From: Brachionus manjavacas
Lineage: Eukaryota; Rotifera; Eurotatoria; Ploima; Brachionidae
Length of the DNA: 64,000 bases
NCBI GenBank assembly: GCA_019054805.1
Contig: JAHQIY010000003.1
Span: forward strand, 4,526,001-4,590,000
Reading direction: 5' to 3'
Shown: positions 12,080-24,919 of the stretch, piece after piece
Numbering within the stretch: the stretch's first letter is position 1
Layout of the letters: each line of letters starts with the position of its first letter
Made by a program: the position numbers and the translations under genes
Notes under the pieces: model-generated
Database searches by the model: none
Seen by the model: only the letters and a program-made list of their open reading frames with translations
What the model was told of the DNA's origin: nothing

Positions 12080-12720
12080 AAATAGAAACGAACCGAATGG
12101 TTCTTAAAAGTTATTTTTAAGTTCTTTTTTTTTTAAATATTTTTAAAAAATTTTGTTTCTTAATGGTTCTTTTTAGGCTTATTTTGATTCAATTCAGTAG
12201 TTTGGGAATTTTGTAATTTAAATAGGTTGTAACTGGCTCTGGGTTTGGGTCGGAGCCCCAGTTTTGGGAAAACCCTCCGTTTTCTATAATAAGAGGCTGG
12301 ATAAAAAACAAAAGATAAAAATGAGTATAAAGAACCAAAACGGTTCTGTATTAGTCTTAAAAAATTAAGTACCATAAAGAAGGAATCATTTAGAACCTGA
12401 AAAAAACAAATAGAACCAAAGAACTAGAGTAGTAGAGTGATTTTAAAAAAAATGGACCGAATAGAAATGAAAAGAAACAAAAAGAACAAAAGAGATTCAT
12501 TTAAAAAATGTAAAAAGAACCAAAGATACTTAGTTATTAAGAAAATCTATATTTAAAAAGAGCCACCAAGAACCAGAAGGAACCAATAAAAGTTTTTTTA
12601 TTTTACGTAAAAATAACTAAGGGAATTTTGTAATTTAAGAGATTAGATTATTAAAAAAAGAACCAAACAGAACTTTTGTTCCATTTTTAAAGAGCACCAT
12701 AAAAAACTTAAAAGTTCATT
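12080..12720. repeat. AGAACCA-rich segment, copy 1
   Basis: The motif AGAACC or its complement GGTTCT recurs about a dozen times. Most occurrences are GGTTCT to the left (GAATGGTTCTTAAAAG) and AGAACCAAA to the right, giving weak overall inverted symmetry around 12240-12300. That centre is a less AT-rich phrase (GGGTCGGAGCCCCAGTTTTG). It looks like a degenerate non-autonomous element. No coding sequence; family unknown. Confidence 0.5.
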
Positions 12721-12779
12721 ATCTAGCTCAAAAATCTTGAAAAAATGATTTCAATAAAAAAATGATGTTGCCATATTTT

Positions 12780-12970
12780 ATTTTTATTTATTTGTAAATC
12801 TGTACCGAGCTAAAGCTTTCTCGGAATAAAAATATTTAAACAAAAAAGAAAAAAAATTAAAAATATAGTTAAATAAGATAAAATAATTTAAAAAAAAAAG
12901 ATAAATAAGGTTAAGTAATGAAAGGAAAATTAAATATAAGCAGTACCCCGAAGGTTAAAGGTTTTTTAAT
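12780..12970 (-). mobile_element. LINE 3'-end relic with GCTTTAGCTCGG hairpin, copy 1
   Basis: On the minus strand, CCGAGAAAGCTTTAGCTCGG forms a hairpin followed by TACAGA and an AAATAAATAAA-like tail. The same hairpin and tail occur on the plus strand at 60675-60742, so this is the end of one LINE family. The body upstream is decayed. The copy 2 counterpart at 25630-25800 has a base change in the stem. Confidence 0.55.
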
Positions 12971-13564
12971 AAAACTGTATTAATAAACTTTATAGCAACT
13001 CTAAGCCTTTTTACTATTTAAGGAATTAAACAAGGTGATCTCGTTCTCTTCAAGTCTTTTAGGCATCCATACCAGTTTTTATTAATTAAACATCATGATA
13101 GATCATTTAAATATTTCAATAGAAATTCTCTTGGCATTTTATTTTCTTAAAAAATTAAAAATAACCACTTTTCGTTATTTCTTGACATAAAAGTACTTTA
13201 TAAGCTTATTCTGTAATTTTTCTACCAAGTTTTGACGAGAATAAAACAGAATAGAACTAAATGAAATTTAGAATATATTTGATCTTTTATTTAGTTAGCT
13301 ATTATAATAAGCTTTTGATCAATTTGACAGTGTGTTTTCTTAATTTTCAATCAATTTTTTTTCTTCCAAGCTCTTTAGAGTAAATTTTTGTGAGTTCATG
13401 ATCAAATTTTGTTTGAATATTTCAAAATCGATTATTTTGAAATTATCATCTCATGAAATTGATTCATGAGATATCTTGGAGGGTTCTCTACAATTATTAT
13501 TGTGTTTCATTTATTATTATTAAATTTGAAAATAAAAAATCTGTAATTATTAAAATCACTAAAG

Positions 13565-15644
13565 GTGTTTAACAAAGTGGTATTTTGTCTAAATGGCTTG
13601 TTCAACGATTCAAAGATTTTAGTACTGACAAATACCAAAAAATCTATATCCAAGTTAGAAAATTCTGTTTTTACATTTGGAAAATTAAATTTTGAAAATT
13701 CATATCTAAAAAATATCATTTTTTTGTTAAACTTAGGTTTTAAATTTGTTCCAAATACCTTCACAAACAACTATGATTATATGAAGTCTCTTTTATTTAA
13801 TCTTGATTCATCCAGAGTTGTTTAAAAGTCACAAGTCTAAAGTCAAGTCCAAGTCAAGACTTTTTTTTTTTTTTTCAAAAGTCCCACCAAAGACTTTTTT
13901 TTTTCTAAAATAAACGGGCTGCCAAAAAAAAGGTAAAAAAATAAAAATTTAAGTCAATTTAATATATTTATTATTTAAAAAAAAATATTTTTTAATTAAA
14001 AAAAATTAATTTAAAATTAAAAAAAAAAAAATTTTATTTGAAAATTAAAAAAAAAAAAAATAAAAAAAATTTTATTTCAAAGTTAAAAAAAGGAAAAAAA
14101 AATTTTATTTAAAAATTAAAAAACCCTAACCCAACCTTTTTTGAAAAATTGTAATACAATTTTAAAAGACTCTCAAGAGCTCTTACAAATTTGTGAGAAT
14201 AAGAAATTTGAAAGTGAAAAAGTTTTTCTTTATTCGTGTGATTTTGAGTCTCTCTATACTAATATTAAACCAGAACATGCTACTTTATTACTCTGTTAGT
14301 TTCTCAATAGTTCAAATATATTTGTTGATAATTTTGAGTTTAATTTAATATCAATTAAAACAATTTTAAATTTGATTTTTACATGTGGTATTTTTGAGCT
14401 TAATAAAGGATTTTATGTTCAAAAGTTATTGTTACCGATGGGATGTAAATGCGGTCCGTCTATATCAAACCTTTATCTTTTTATTTTAGAAAAAAAACTG
14501 GGTTCCTTTAAATAGCTCTTTCATACTATACAAAAGATTTATTGATGACTTATTTATTGCATCTACTATAGACTTTAATTTAGATGAATTTAAGTCACAA
14601 TTTCTTTATTTAAAACTGAATATTTCAATAGAGTAATTTTTCTAGACTTAAAAATTAAATTTGAACCTTTATTTAAGATGTTAATCTTTAATCTTTATAT
14701 AAAACCCACAAACTCATGTAATTATTTAATGCCAGTTTCTAACCATCCTGAACATATATTTAAAAATATTCCAGTTTCTCTTTTTACTAGAATTAGAAGA
14801 ATATGTACTTTTTATTTAGATTATTTAGCTCATTCAAGAGATCTGATAGTACAATTAACTGAACAAGGTTATGATTTTAAAAAGTTTCAAGAATATGTCG
14901 TAGTATAGCTAAAAAAGAAAGAAGTGATCTCCTTCCCTATAAAACAAAGTCCCTTTTACCTAATTCAAAATTAAAATTTTAAAATTTTTTAATTCATTTG
15001 ATAAAAATATTTCAGAGCTATATTTTATTATTAAAGATTCTTTTCAGAAAATAAAAATGGAATCTAGTTTTTTGAAAAATATGGAATTAATGGTGGGAAA
15101 TAAAATTCAGAAAAATATAGGCTCTTTATTTTTATTAAATTTTAAACTAAATAATACCAAAAAATTTTACTCAGATAAGTGTGATATCTTTGGATGTTTG
15201 AGCTGTAAATTTACCGAAAAAAGTTTTATTTGAAATATAAAAAACTTTTTATTCCATTCTTGAGTGACTCAAATTGTAAATCGAATGGAATAGTTTATAT
15301 AATTAAATGTAAAAAATTTAAATTATTTTATATAGGTGAATCATCTAGAAAAGCCAAAATAAAAATATTAGATCATTTATATTCAATTAGGAAATTTAAA
15401 AAGGATATTATAAAATCTCTAAGTAATTTTTAATTCATGTTCAGAAGTATCTATTCACTTTAACAAAATAAATCATGTTGAAGATAATTTTTCATTCTAT
15501 ATAGTTAAATCTGACCTGAAACAAGACATTATTCGAAAATCAACTGAAACTGACCTTATAAACTTTTTCTTAAAATTTGATATACCTATTATGAATAAAA
15601 AAATTCCTAAAATTGAAAATATAAAAAATTTAAATTTTTCATAA
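13565..15644 (+). mobile_element. Penelope-like retroelement with GIY-YIG domain, copy 2 (broken)
   Basis: Same element as at 472-2807. The N-terminal frame is undisturbed up to 13812 (FVPNTFTNN continues into DYMKSLLFNLD, which copy 1 has lost). Then about 670 bp encoding the pre-RT block and RT start are replaced by foreign sequence. The RT resumes at about 14132 and carries a TAG stop at 14297 where copy 1 has TGTGAG. The motif C region (ILYKRFIDDL) lacks copy 1's stop. A 7-bp deletion near 14632 shifts the frame. From about 14858 it keeps roughly 130 bp missing from copy 1; this includes [10 protein letters not shown] and, in another frame, RSDLLPYKTK, a normal part of Penelope proteins. 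The frameshift inside GIY-YIG is shared. Confidence 0.88.
13813..14131 (+). mobile_element. hAT-end fragment replacing part of the Penelope-like RT
   Basis: Begins CAGAGTTGTTTAAAAGTCAC, like the hAT end at 3817 and 16653. It continues through AATAAACGGGCTGCCA and A/T tracts without the palindromic mirror. It ends AAACCCTAACCC, directly before PLE sequence at CAACCTTTTTT, a run present in intact PLE at about 1408. Bases 739-1407 of copy 1 have no counterpart. This looks like an insertion plus deletion joined at microhomology. The other transposon terminus is missing. Confidence 0.75.
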
Positions 15645-16083
15645 AAAAACTATTTATCTTTAATTTTTATTAACTTTGATTTTTTGAATTGTAAATTAAT
15701 TATTCTAAATTTAAATATTTAATTTCAATTATGAAAATTCGACATTAATTTTACATTAATTTCAAAAACTATTTTTTGTATATTAAAAAATTTTTTCTAA
15801 TTATCTAATTTTTCTAATAAATTAATAATAATTTGAGAAGTAATTATTTCTATTTTATAGAATATTCCTTTTTATTTTTTTATTTTTTATTTCTTTTATT
15901 TAATTTAATTCTTTATTTCAGTCTAATAAATTTGGTCGAAACGCGTCGTGACAAATTTATTATTTTTTTTTTATTCGAAAGTTTTTTAAAATAAATATTT
16001 TTTAAAAAATTATCGTTTTTTGCAATTGTTGCTTTATTGAATCCAATAAAGTTAAATCTCTTATTTTGGAACATCTATTACAT
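15645..16083 (+). other. AT-rich 3' flank of the Penelope-like element, copy 2
   Basis: Counterpart of 2808-3246 with a few single-base and homopolymer differences. No gene seen. Confidence 0.4.
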
Positions 16084-16270
16084 AATAATAATAATAAATA
16101 AATAGCTACAGCAAGCGAGCTTGCGGAGATGGCTTACTCGGAAGCCATCTATGGTAGCTAATTGCGCAAAAATCGAGAGATAAATTAAGGAACTACAACG
16201 AAAGTAACAGAGACGAAACTAAGGTACAAGACGAATACGAGAGATTATACAGATTAATGTGATAAAATAG
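16084..16270 (-). mobile_element. LINE 3'-end relic, copy 2
   Basis: Counterpart of 3247-3430: GC-containing hairpin segment plus triplet tail on the minus strand. No coding sequence. Confidence 0.45.
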
Positions 16271-16496
16271 ATTAAAAGTAATTCAAAAAATTAGTCGTGA
16301 ATAAGAAATAAATAAAAAATAAATTAAATAATGGTTCAATAGTATAAAAACAATAAATACAATAAATTAAAATATCCTGAAGACTCTTTATCAAACAAAT
16401 AAAAGACATTGGTAAAGTAATTGTTTTAAATCCTTAGTCTGCAGATATTAAAGTTTGTAAAGATGCACTCAATTTTGAATGTCAAACAATATGGTC

Positions 16497-16652
16497 AAAA
16501 GTCAAAGTCATGAAGTCAAAGTCAAGTCTGGAATTTGACTTAAAATTTTATTTTTCTGAAGTCAAGTCTGGAATTTGACTTTAAATTTTATTTTTCTGAA
16601 GTCAAGTCTGGAATTTGACTTTAAATTTTATTTTTTTGAATCAAGTCTGGAC
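16497..16652. repeat. Tandem repeats of about 40 bp, left side of hAT, copy 2
   Basis: Three units as at 3661-3816 with the same spacing, so the array predates the duplication and has not changed unit number since. Confidence 0.75.
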
Positions 16653-16723
16653 CAGAGTTGTTTAAAAGTTCAAGTCAAGACTTTTTTTTTTTTCAAAAGT
16701 CCCACCAAATATTTTTATTTTTT

Positions 16724-17079
16724 CTAAAATAAACGGGCTGCCAAGAAAAAAGTAAAAAAAATAAATCTAAGTTAATTTAATATATTTTTAATTAAAAAAA
16801 AATAGTTTTTTAATTAAAAAAATTAAATTTAAAAATTAAAAAAAAAAAAAGAAGAAAATAAAGTTTATTTCAAAGTTAAAAAAATTAGATAAAAAAAATT
16901 TTTTATTTGAAAATTAAAAAAAAATAACTTTGAAATAAACTTTATTTTCTTCTTTTTTTTTTTTTAATTTTTAAATTTAATTTTTTTAATTAAAAAACTA
17001 TTTTTTTTTAATTAAAAATATATTAAATTAACTTAGATTTATTTTTTTTACTTTTTTCTTGGCAGCCCGTTTATTTTAG
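16724..17079. repeat. Near-perfect 356-bp palindrome, copy 2
   Basis: Same inverted structure as at 3888-4241, with arms differing only in A/T run lengths. It therefore arose before the 13-kb duplication. Short-read assembly and cloning are unreliable through such structures. Confidence 0.9.
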
Positions 17080-17440
17080 AAAAAATTTGAAGAAGAAAAA
17101 AATTTTATTTCAAAGTTAAAAAAATTAGATAAAAAAAAATTTTATTTAAAAATTAAAAAAAAAAATAATAGAAACTAGTTGTATGTACTTGGTATTTATA
17201 GTCGTTGGTAATTGTAAGCCGTTAGTACTTTTTTGTACTTTTTGGTCTTTGGAAGTTGTTGGTGATTGGTTGTTGGCCCACGTCCAATCACCAATTTATA
17301 TTTTTTTTATTTTTTGCCGGATTTTTGGTCGCCCGTATATTTTTGGCTGTTTATTTTGGCGGTCTAAAACTAAATTTTATTTTTTTGAAATCAAGTTAAA
17401 GTTAAAATTTACAATTTAAAATATTTATTTTAAATAAAGT

Positions 17441-20400
17441 TTAGTTCTCTAATTTTAATGTTTTCAAATTACATTTTATCATTGTTAATTTTTCCAAGTT
17501 ATTTGGTGTTAATCTTGAACGATGAGGTCTAATGATATAGCCTGATGAAGAAAATAATCGTTCAACTGGACCAGATGTAGCCGGAATACTTAGAAATTTA
17601 ATTGCCAATCGATACATTCCAGGAATAACAGTTTTCATTTTTCTTCAAAAATCGTTTACATCTAGATCAGGATCGTACTCAATGTCTTCATAATATTTAT
17701 ATTCCCTCGCAAAACATTTATTTTGCCATGGATTTTTTAATTTTGCTTTAGGGTAGCTAAAAAACTTTTTTCCCTTTGTTGGTGAGTTAAGAAGAGAAAA
17801 GGATACATCAGAATTTACACTAATTGTACTAGCTGAAGTTGGGATGTCTGTTTGCATTGTTTGATCATTTTCATTGTTTTGACTTGGTGCATTTAAATTT
17901 TGATTAATTAGTTGCCATTCGTTTTTTATTTGCTCTTTTAAACATGAACGAAAAATGTCTGAATCAGTTTCATTCAAATTTGTAGATTCAAGCCAATAAA
18001 ATTTAAAACTTGGATCAAGGAAGGTTGCAATAAACCAGCAGCAATCATTAAAAATTCCAGATACAGGCAGATCATAAATATTTGAGAATATTCCAGCGAA
18101 ACGATCATTTATCTCTTTTTTTAAATCTTCAACTAAGGTTTTTGAACATTTGTTATTAATTTTAACCTCTTCAAGATGGTTTAAAAGTTGTAAAAGACTA
18201 GGAATTGCTAAACTAAGTGATGAATAAAATTCTCCTAAAATTGTAAATTTATGAAATTTAGCAAGTTTAAAAAATAACAGGAATAAAAAATTAGAGTTTT
18301 TAAATATCTTAAAATTTAAAGTCAAATTTAGACGCTATATTTGAATTTTTTAACGTTCCATGAACTAATTTTACTGGCGATTGTTATTCAAAATCTTTTA
18401 AATGACTTTAAAATAAAATTAAAAACTAGACATCAGAATTATTTAATTAAAAAAAATTTTTTGTTAGATCAAACAACTTGAAAAATTTTAAAATTAAAGT
18501 TAATTACTTGACTTTAAAAATGCTTTAATATCATTTTTTTACCATTGTGCCGGTTTATTTAAAAATTTAAAAAATTCTTCCTTAATAAAATCTAATTTTT
18601 TATCCAATTTTTTTGAATAGAAATTACCTTGGAGTAAATCTGTTACATATTCGAAAGGTTCTAAAATGTTAATCAAATCAGCCAATTTGGTTAAATCCTG
18701 ATGTTTTAGCATTAAATTTCTCTCGTCGACTGATGATAAAATGTTATTCAAATCTTCTAATTTTATTTTAAGAATGGCTCTTAAAGTTTTTAATTCACTA
18801 TTCCATCTCACTTCAATTGGCTTTGGTATCATATTATATTTTTTTTCAGATAAAAAGTCAGCAAATATCTTTTTTTGTCTCGATTTATTTCCTATCTTAA
18901 AGCATTTCGCCAGAAGTCTTTTAGCGTTGTTGAACCTTTTTAGACTTTTTTGATAACCAACTGAAGAGAATGAGCAAAACATCTAAGATGAAGACCTTTA
19001 GTAGCTTGTGATGATAACTGACCGAATGAGTGAAACCGAATGAAATTTATATTTTCTTCCTCTCCATTTAGTGATTCTTCATCTTCAGAATCATCTGAAT
19101 CATTTAGTATTTGATTTGTATCTGGCCCAATTTCGAACTCATCGTCTCCAACTTTTGAAATTAGATAAAATAATTATATTATTTCAAATAAAAAGCCAAT
19201 CTGTTTTAAGTTTTAAATATCTGTTAAAAAATTGTTTTTTTTATTTATTCGTAATTATTTACACGATCTACAGCTCTCCTGTGCTAGTTTGATTTATTAA
19301 AAATTGCTCCTTGCTAAGATAAGAAAATTGGGAAAATCAAAGGGAAACACAAACTTGATAAGTTTAAATTGGGCAATGAAAGAACACGGAAAACAAGTGG
19401 AGGTTTCTGTGTCTCATTATTATTTTAAGAGCAAATTTTTCACCCATCAAACAAGCACAGACGAAATCTTTAAAAAGTATTTACTATGCTAAAACTGTTT
19501 TAAATTAATTACGTAAAAAATTAGTTGATTACATGAAAATATAAATTTTATTAGCTATAAGTCATGATCGTTATTTTTTATAAAATAATGTTACAATTGC
19601 TCATTATTTTAAAATCTGAATAAAACATATAATCAAATTTCATTAATTAATTATGACTTAAAAAGGAAACATTCTAATTAGATTTTGGATTAGAATGTTT
19701 TTATTTTAAAATCGTTTAAGATAATCAGTTATTTATTTAATATATACTGGAAAAAAATGTCTAAAAAAAATCTTTAAATCCTTTATTCTTTTTTTACTCT
19801 ATTAATTGAATTAGTTTAGTGCTGGTCGCAATCTTAAAATTCATTAGGCCATGAATCATGATTGCATGTTTAAAATTTAATTTAATGTGACAAATTATTT
19901 GACTAAAAAAGTTAAAATTAAACTTAAAAAAGTTCCAATTATATTATTATTACATTTTTTTATTTGATAATCTATAAATTTAAACAAATATTCAAAGGCA
20001 AGTTGAAGTTTATGATAATGTTTAAATGATCAAAATGTAATTAATTTTAGTATTAATTGATATGATGAAATTAGCTTTTATTAATTATATTTAAATTTAA
20101 CATAAGATGCTTACTATTTTATTAAAAAAAAAACTTTCTAATTGATTTTTGATTGATTTTTCTAAAATCTTAATTTTGATAAATAAAAAGACAAATTTAA
20201 AAATCCACATAAAGGTTTCCAAATTGTGACTTAAAATGATATTAAAATAAAAATAAAATATGCTTCGACAAATAAAAGTTAGATTTTGAATTGAAAAATT
20301 TCAAAATATCGATTAAGATTTTATTTTCACTTCAGACAAAAATTCATTTAATTTTCTATTTAATTAAAGATTAAACAATTTATGTTTAATAAAGTTTAGT

Positions 20401-23282
20401 CATTTAATATTAAAAAAAATGATTAATAATACCTTTTTATTAAACTCAAAAACTAAAGATTTTGTTTTGAAAATTACATTTATCATGAACTTCAATTTGC
20501 CATATTCAAAATGATAGAAAGAACAGAAAAAAAATGTAAAAAAATAGAATAAATTTTTTCTAAAGGTTTAAACTAAATTCAGTAAAAGCAACATAATGCA
20601 ACATTCAAAGTTTTATCAAATATCAAGGTCTGCTAAATTTGCAGATTTCAGCAGATATTAAATTTCAATATAATCGAGTGTACTATATTTTGCAGATATT
20701 TTGGACATCAGACTTTTACAGTTGATGCAATTTTAATGTTGCACCATTCTGCATTCATAGAATTAATTTTAAACTTTTAGAAAAAACGTTATTAAATTTT
20801 TTACACTTTGTTTTGTTCTTTTGAACTGAACTTCACAAAACCACTTGATTTGAGACTTTAAACATTTAAAAATTTCTGATTAATAATGAAGATTCAAACT
20901 CAATTCATGTTAATTGTTTTTACTTCATTTTTACATACCTAGATCTTGAAGTTTTCAAAATTTAACCATATTTGCTCCATTGTCAGTTACTAATTTTACA
21001 ACTTTGTTTCTTAAAAAACAAATTATTATTTATGTAGCGATATTTTCAAAAAAGCAAACTTAATGTCAAAAAAGGCTAAAACGTTGTCCATTTCAGTTTT
21101 AATCTTTAAGCCGGTAATTGAACCGTTTATGTGTCTACAAGCCAAAACAATACTTTTAAACTCAAACAATTCGTCTACGAAATGACAGGTCACTCCAATG
21201 AAGGATCGAAGCCTACGATCACTCCATTTATCGACTGTTAATGACAAGTATTCAATACTTTTTAATGTTTCACTTATGCACGATAACATAGACAAATTAA
21301 CATTCTTTTGAATGGATATTAGGCCTCTCCTTGTGATAGGTATCCATTTTGGGCAAACAAGTTTCATAAAAATACGAAATCCTTTAATTTTTTTGAAATA
21401 ATTAGAAAAAAAATGAGATAAAATTAAATTCAATTAAAATTTTTTTTAATTTTTTTATCTCTTTTTTGTCTTAAATTTTTAAATTTAAATGCCGGGTCAA
21501 TAATTAAAATTAAACTTTTTAATATTTTTAATATTTTTTTACCATAATTCCAACGTCGCATCTATAAAATAAACTCAATAAATATTTTTTATATTTAATT
21601 TTTTTTAAAGTTTAAAACCCCGAGTCTCTAATAAAGACTTTTTTGAAGCTCTGCTTTTCTATTTGAATTTCTATTATAAACGCTACGTTTTTAATATGTA
21701 TCGACTATGTGACCCATAGGACTTTTAAAATAAAAAATTTAACATTGTAAGGTCTATGTTAGACCATGCACCAAATATCCTTTTCATGGTATTAAAGCAT
21801 GCGTTGCTAAACAAGGGGATACGGTAGTTAAATTGTACTTCTTTACTCTAATTTTACTTTTACCAATTAAAAACAAAATTTTTGATCCTTTGACACTTGA
21901 AAAAAGCAATAATTTAATTAGCTAAAATATTTTTTTTAATATTTAAGTTAATTCGACTTAATTTTATTCTCAAAGCTTTAAAGAAGTCAAAAATTTTAAA
22001 TAAAAGTATAATTTAAAAAAAAATTAATGAAAATGCTTTCTTTTTCTTATTAAATGTTTTTCATTCACAATTTACCTAAAAATTTTTAAAATTAATTTCT
22101 AATAAATAATTCATGAAATTTAAGTTACGATTAAAGGAATATAGAGAAGCAAATCGAAGCAATGTGAAGAAAATTAGAGGATCAAAAATCAATTGGAAAT
22201 TTAAACACGAGATTTCTTAAAAGCAACGAATTAAAGAATTTAAAATTGAATTTTTTAAATTTTAACAATTAGACATTAAAATTATATTTACCTTAAGTCT
22301 CAACAAGTCTTAATGGCAAACTACAGAGTACAATTAAGTATTTGAAAATGAAAAAATTTATATTCTGTTGTGAGAGCTCTTTTTTTTCATCACTGCTTTC
22401 AAATGCCATAACCGATAGTTTTCTTTCATATAAGATTTTAAATTCATTGTAGATATTTGAATTGCATTTTTTTAAATGTCTTATAAAATTCGAGGTGTTA
22501 CAAGCCAAGTCGTTGATGATTTCATTGCATGATGTACATTTTGCATAAGTGCATAATTTTTTTTTCGAATTTGCTTTAATTGTTAAAAAAGTAAAATTAG
22601 TAATAAAATTTTTTTAATTACATTTGAATCATTTTTAATGAAAGATTAAATGAAAACCTATTACAAAAACCAGACTGGTATAAAAGTCAGAAAAAATTGT
22701 CTAACAAGTCAAAGTATGACTTGGACTTTAAAATATATTTTTTCTGTAATAACTTGTAATATAGTACTATATTCATAAATTAAAAAAAGTCAGGAATTTG
22801 ACTTGATTCAGATAATTTAAAGTCACAATTTTAATTTTTATTAAAACAAGTAATTTTTTTTATATTTTGATTTTTCATATATTTTAATTCTATTTTAAAA
22901 ATTAATAAAATTTTTGATTTGATTATTTTTTAATTTTTGAAACAAGTCAAAGAACTGACTTACATTTGACTTATTTCATTAAAGTGTCACTTTTAAAAAC
23001 TTTTATATAAAAACTTGATCAAATAAAAAATTAATTTAAAAAATAGTGAGCTTTTAATATTAAATTTTACTTGCTTTTATTTAGTATATTTTTTAAAAAT
23101 GGCTAAAAGTCTTACATTTTTTCAATATTTGTAAACCCAAGTTTAAATATAAGTGGAATCGTTTTTTTTGGCTTGGTTAACGGCATCGAATTGGTTTCCT
23201 CAACCTGCTGCACAACTTGAGTAACTTCGCTTGTTTGAGATTTAGAAAAATGCAGGGAGTTAGGAGGTGCTGAGTTTTCCAT
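17441..23282 (-). pseudogene. hAT transposase, multi-exon, copy 2 (inactivated)
   Basis: Same exon order as copy 1. Here the block from GEFYSSLSLAIPSLL to NDF (about 18230-17645) is one open frame, including EINDRFAGIFSNIYDLP, which copy 1 loses to a frameshift. Conversely, one T fewer near 18950 breaks the frame just upstream of SLKRFNNAKRLLAK, so RCFAHSLQLV lies in another frame. The TGA after NDF (17647-17645), before the dimerisation domain, and the TGA after NMVKF are shared with copy 1. The BED finger is near 22505-22560, the RNase H-like block at 21433-21026, and the C-terminal dimerisation domain at 17638-17441. A composite of both copies would have fewer lesions than either, but would still have the shared stops. 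Confidence 0.85.
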
Positions 23283-23619
23283 CTAATAGTTAAATAAATA
23301 AATGATATTTAAATAGTTAAATAATTAAATCATTATCTGTTCCCATTTCAAATCGAAAATATGAAGGTTGAATAAGCAATTTAAATTAAGCTAGAAAATT
23401 ATTTTCATGTTTTTCTTAAAAACGCTAATGAAACCCTACTTATATAAATATTAAAATTAAATACAGAAGCATCAATTCTAATGAAACTGTCTAACAGTCT
23501 CTAAAGCTTGAAATATATTTTTTAATATTAACAAAAATTAAATGTTGCAATATCAAAAGTTTTGATACATACATTAGCAATATTACTTAAACTTAAATAT
23601 AAATAAATATTCATTTTCT

Positions 23620-23829
23620 TTGACTTTATAATTATTTTAGACTCAAGTCAAAGTCAGACTTTGACTTTAAAATTATTTTAGACTCAAGTCAAAGTCAGAC
23701 TTTGACTTTGAAATAATTTTGAACTCAAGTCAAAGTCAGACTTTGACTTTAAAATTATTTTAGACTTAAGTCAAAGTCAGACTTTGACTTTGAAATAATT
23801 TTGAACTCAAGTCAAAGTTTACTTTTTTT
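23620..23829. repeat. Tandem repeats of about 41 bp, right side of hAT, copy 2
   Basis: Counterpart of 10781-10990 with the same number and order of units. Confidence 0.85.
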
Positions 23830-23843
23830 AAGTCTCAACTATG

Positions 23844-24919
23844 AGGTGCAATATCAATATCAATAATTAATTTTTGAAGTTGATAAAAAATTCAATTCTT
23901 ATTTTTAATTTTATCACAAATAATATAAGCTATGCAAATTTTACACGCTTTTAGAAACTAATTCTTTTTTAATATTCTTTTTTTAAATAAAAATATATTC
24001 CTATTAACTATTTTAACAAAATTTGTATTATAATTTGTATATTAAACAACCAAAAAAAAATTTTTCGACACACCTTCTCTTAACAAGAGTAAGTTGGTAT
24101 TAGTTTCTGATGGAATTTAAAATGTGCAATAGTTTTTATTTTTTACTTCAATTGAATAATTTTTTTAATTATTAAAAATGAAATCTATTGAAATATTAAT
24201 AAATGAAAGATGAAGCTATCATATAGACAAATGAATATTTTTTTAAATAAAAAAAGACTGAGAATCTTTAAAATTTTAAAAGATTGAAGCTTCAAAAGAT
24301 TGATTCGAAAATTCTTAGCTTGAAATTATTCTATTTTTTCAAAAATAGAAAGTTTAAAAATAAAATTTCTTTGAATTAAAAAAAGCTCAAATAAAATACA
24401 AGCTAAAATTATTTTATTATTTTAAATTAATTTTATAAAATTTTAGAAATTTAAATTCAATTTCACATTTTTGAAGAAGATGTTTCATAAATTTAAGTAC
24501 TTAACTATTCGGGAAAGAAAGTAGAAATAGTAAGGTAGCAATTACAATAACACAAAGGTGTAAAGTATTTATTCGATCCTCAATTTATATTCCTCTCTTG
24601 TCTGTTAATCGATGGAACAGATTGAAACGTTCTTTTATATGTTTTATAAATTAATAGGGAAGTCATGATATTTATTCGAAATTAAATGTGCAATATTTAA
24701 AAATTTAATCTACTAAATACACTTTTCCAAATTTTTCAAATCGTCTCAAATCAATTTTCACATTCATTTTCAAAGATTTGATTTACCTTTAAGCTCAAAT
24801 ATTTCAATGATTCAAATTTCAGTCTTAAAAATGTAAGCTAATCAGAGAAATTTTTTAAAATAAAAAAGAAAATTTTATTCCAAGACTTGGCAAAATCATT
24901 CAAAAATCACATACATAGA
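23844..24919. other. No gene seen (copy 2)
   Basis: Counterpart of 11005-12079. AT-rich, non-coding. Confidence 0.4.

Larger units (their letters stand above)
1..13080. repeat. Tandem duplication, copy 1 (about 13 kb)
   Basis: This block recurs in direct orientation from about 13096. It holds a Penelope-like element, LINE 3' ends, a minus-strand hAT transposon, tandem repeats and an AGAACC-rich segment. The left limit is unknown because the window opens inside the copy: base 1 matches base 13096. The last base shared with copy 2 is about 13080, inside CCATACCAGTTTTT, after which the copies diverge. Most differences in the hAT part are homopolymer-length changes. Larger differences lie in the Penelope-like part. 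Confidence 0.95.
16653..23843 (-). mobile_element. hAT DNA transposon, copy 2 (degenerate)
   Basis: Counterpart of 3817-11004: CAGAGTTG at the left, TCAACTATG at the right, palindrome at 16724-17079, transposase exons on the minus strand, and subterminal repeats at 16497-16652 and 23620-23829. The caveats on the ends given for copy 1 apply here too. Confidence 0.7.

Noticed and set aside
13024..13062. GIKQGDLVLF on the plus strand resembling an RT motif (also 25864)
   Set aside because: No other RT motif in frame, and the LINE remains nearby run on the minus strand.
14121..14132. AAACCCTAACCC as a telomere seed or telomeric insertion
   Set aside because: Barely two repeat units at a rearrangement junction; not enough for telomere origin.
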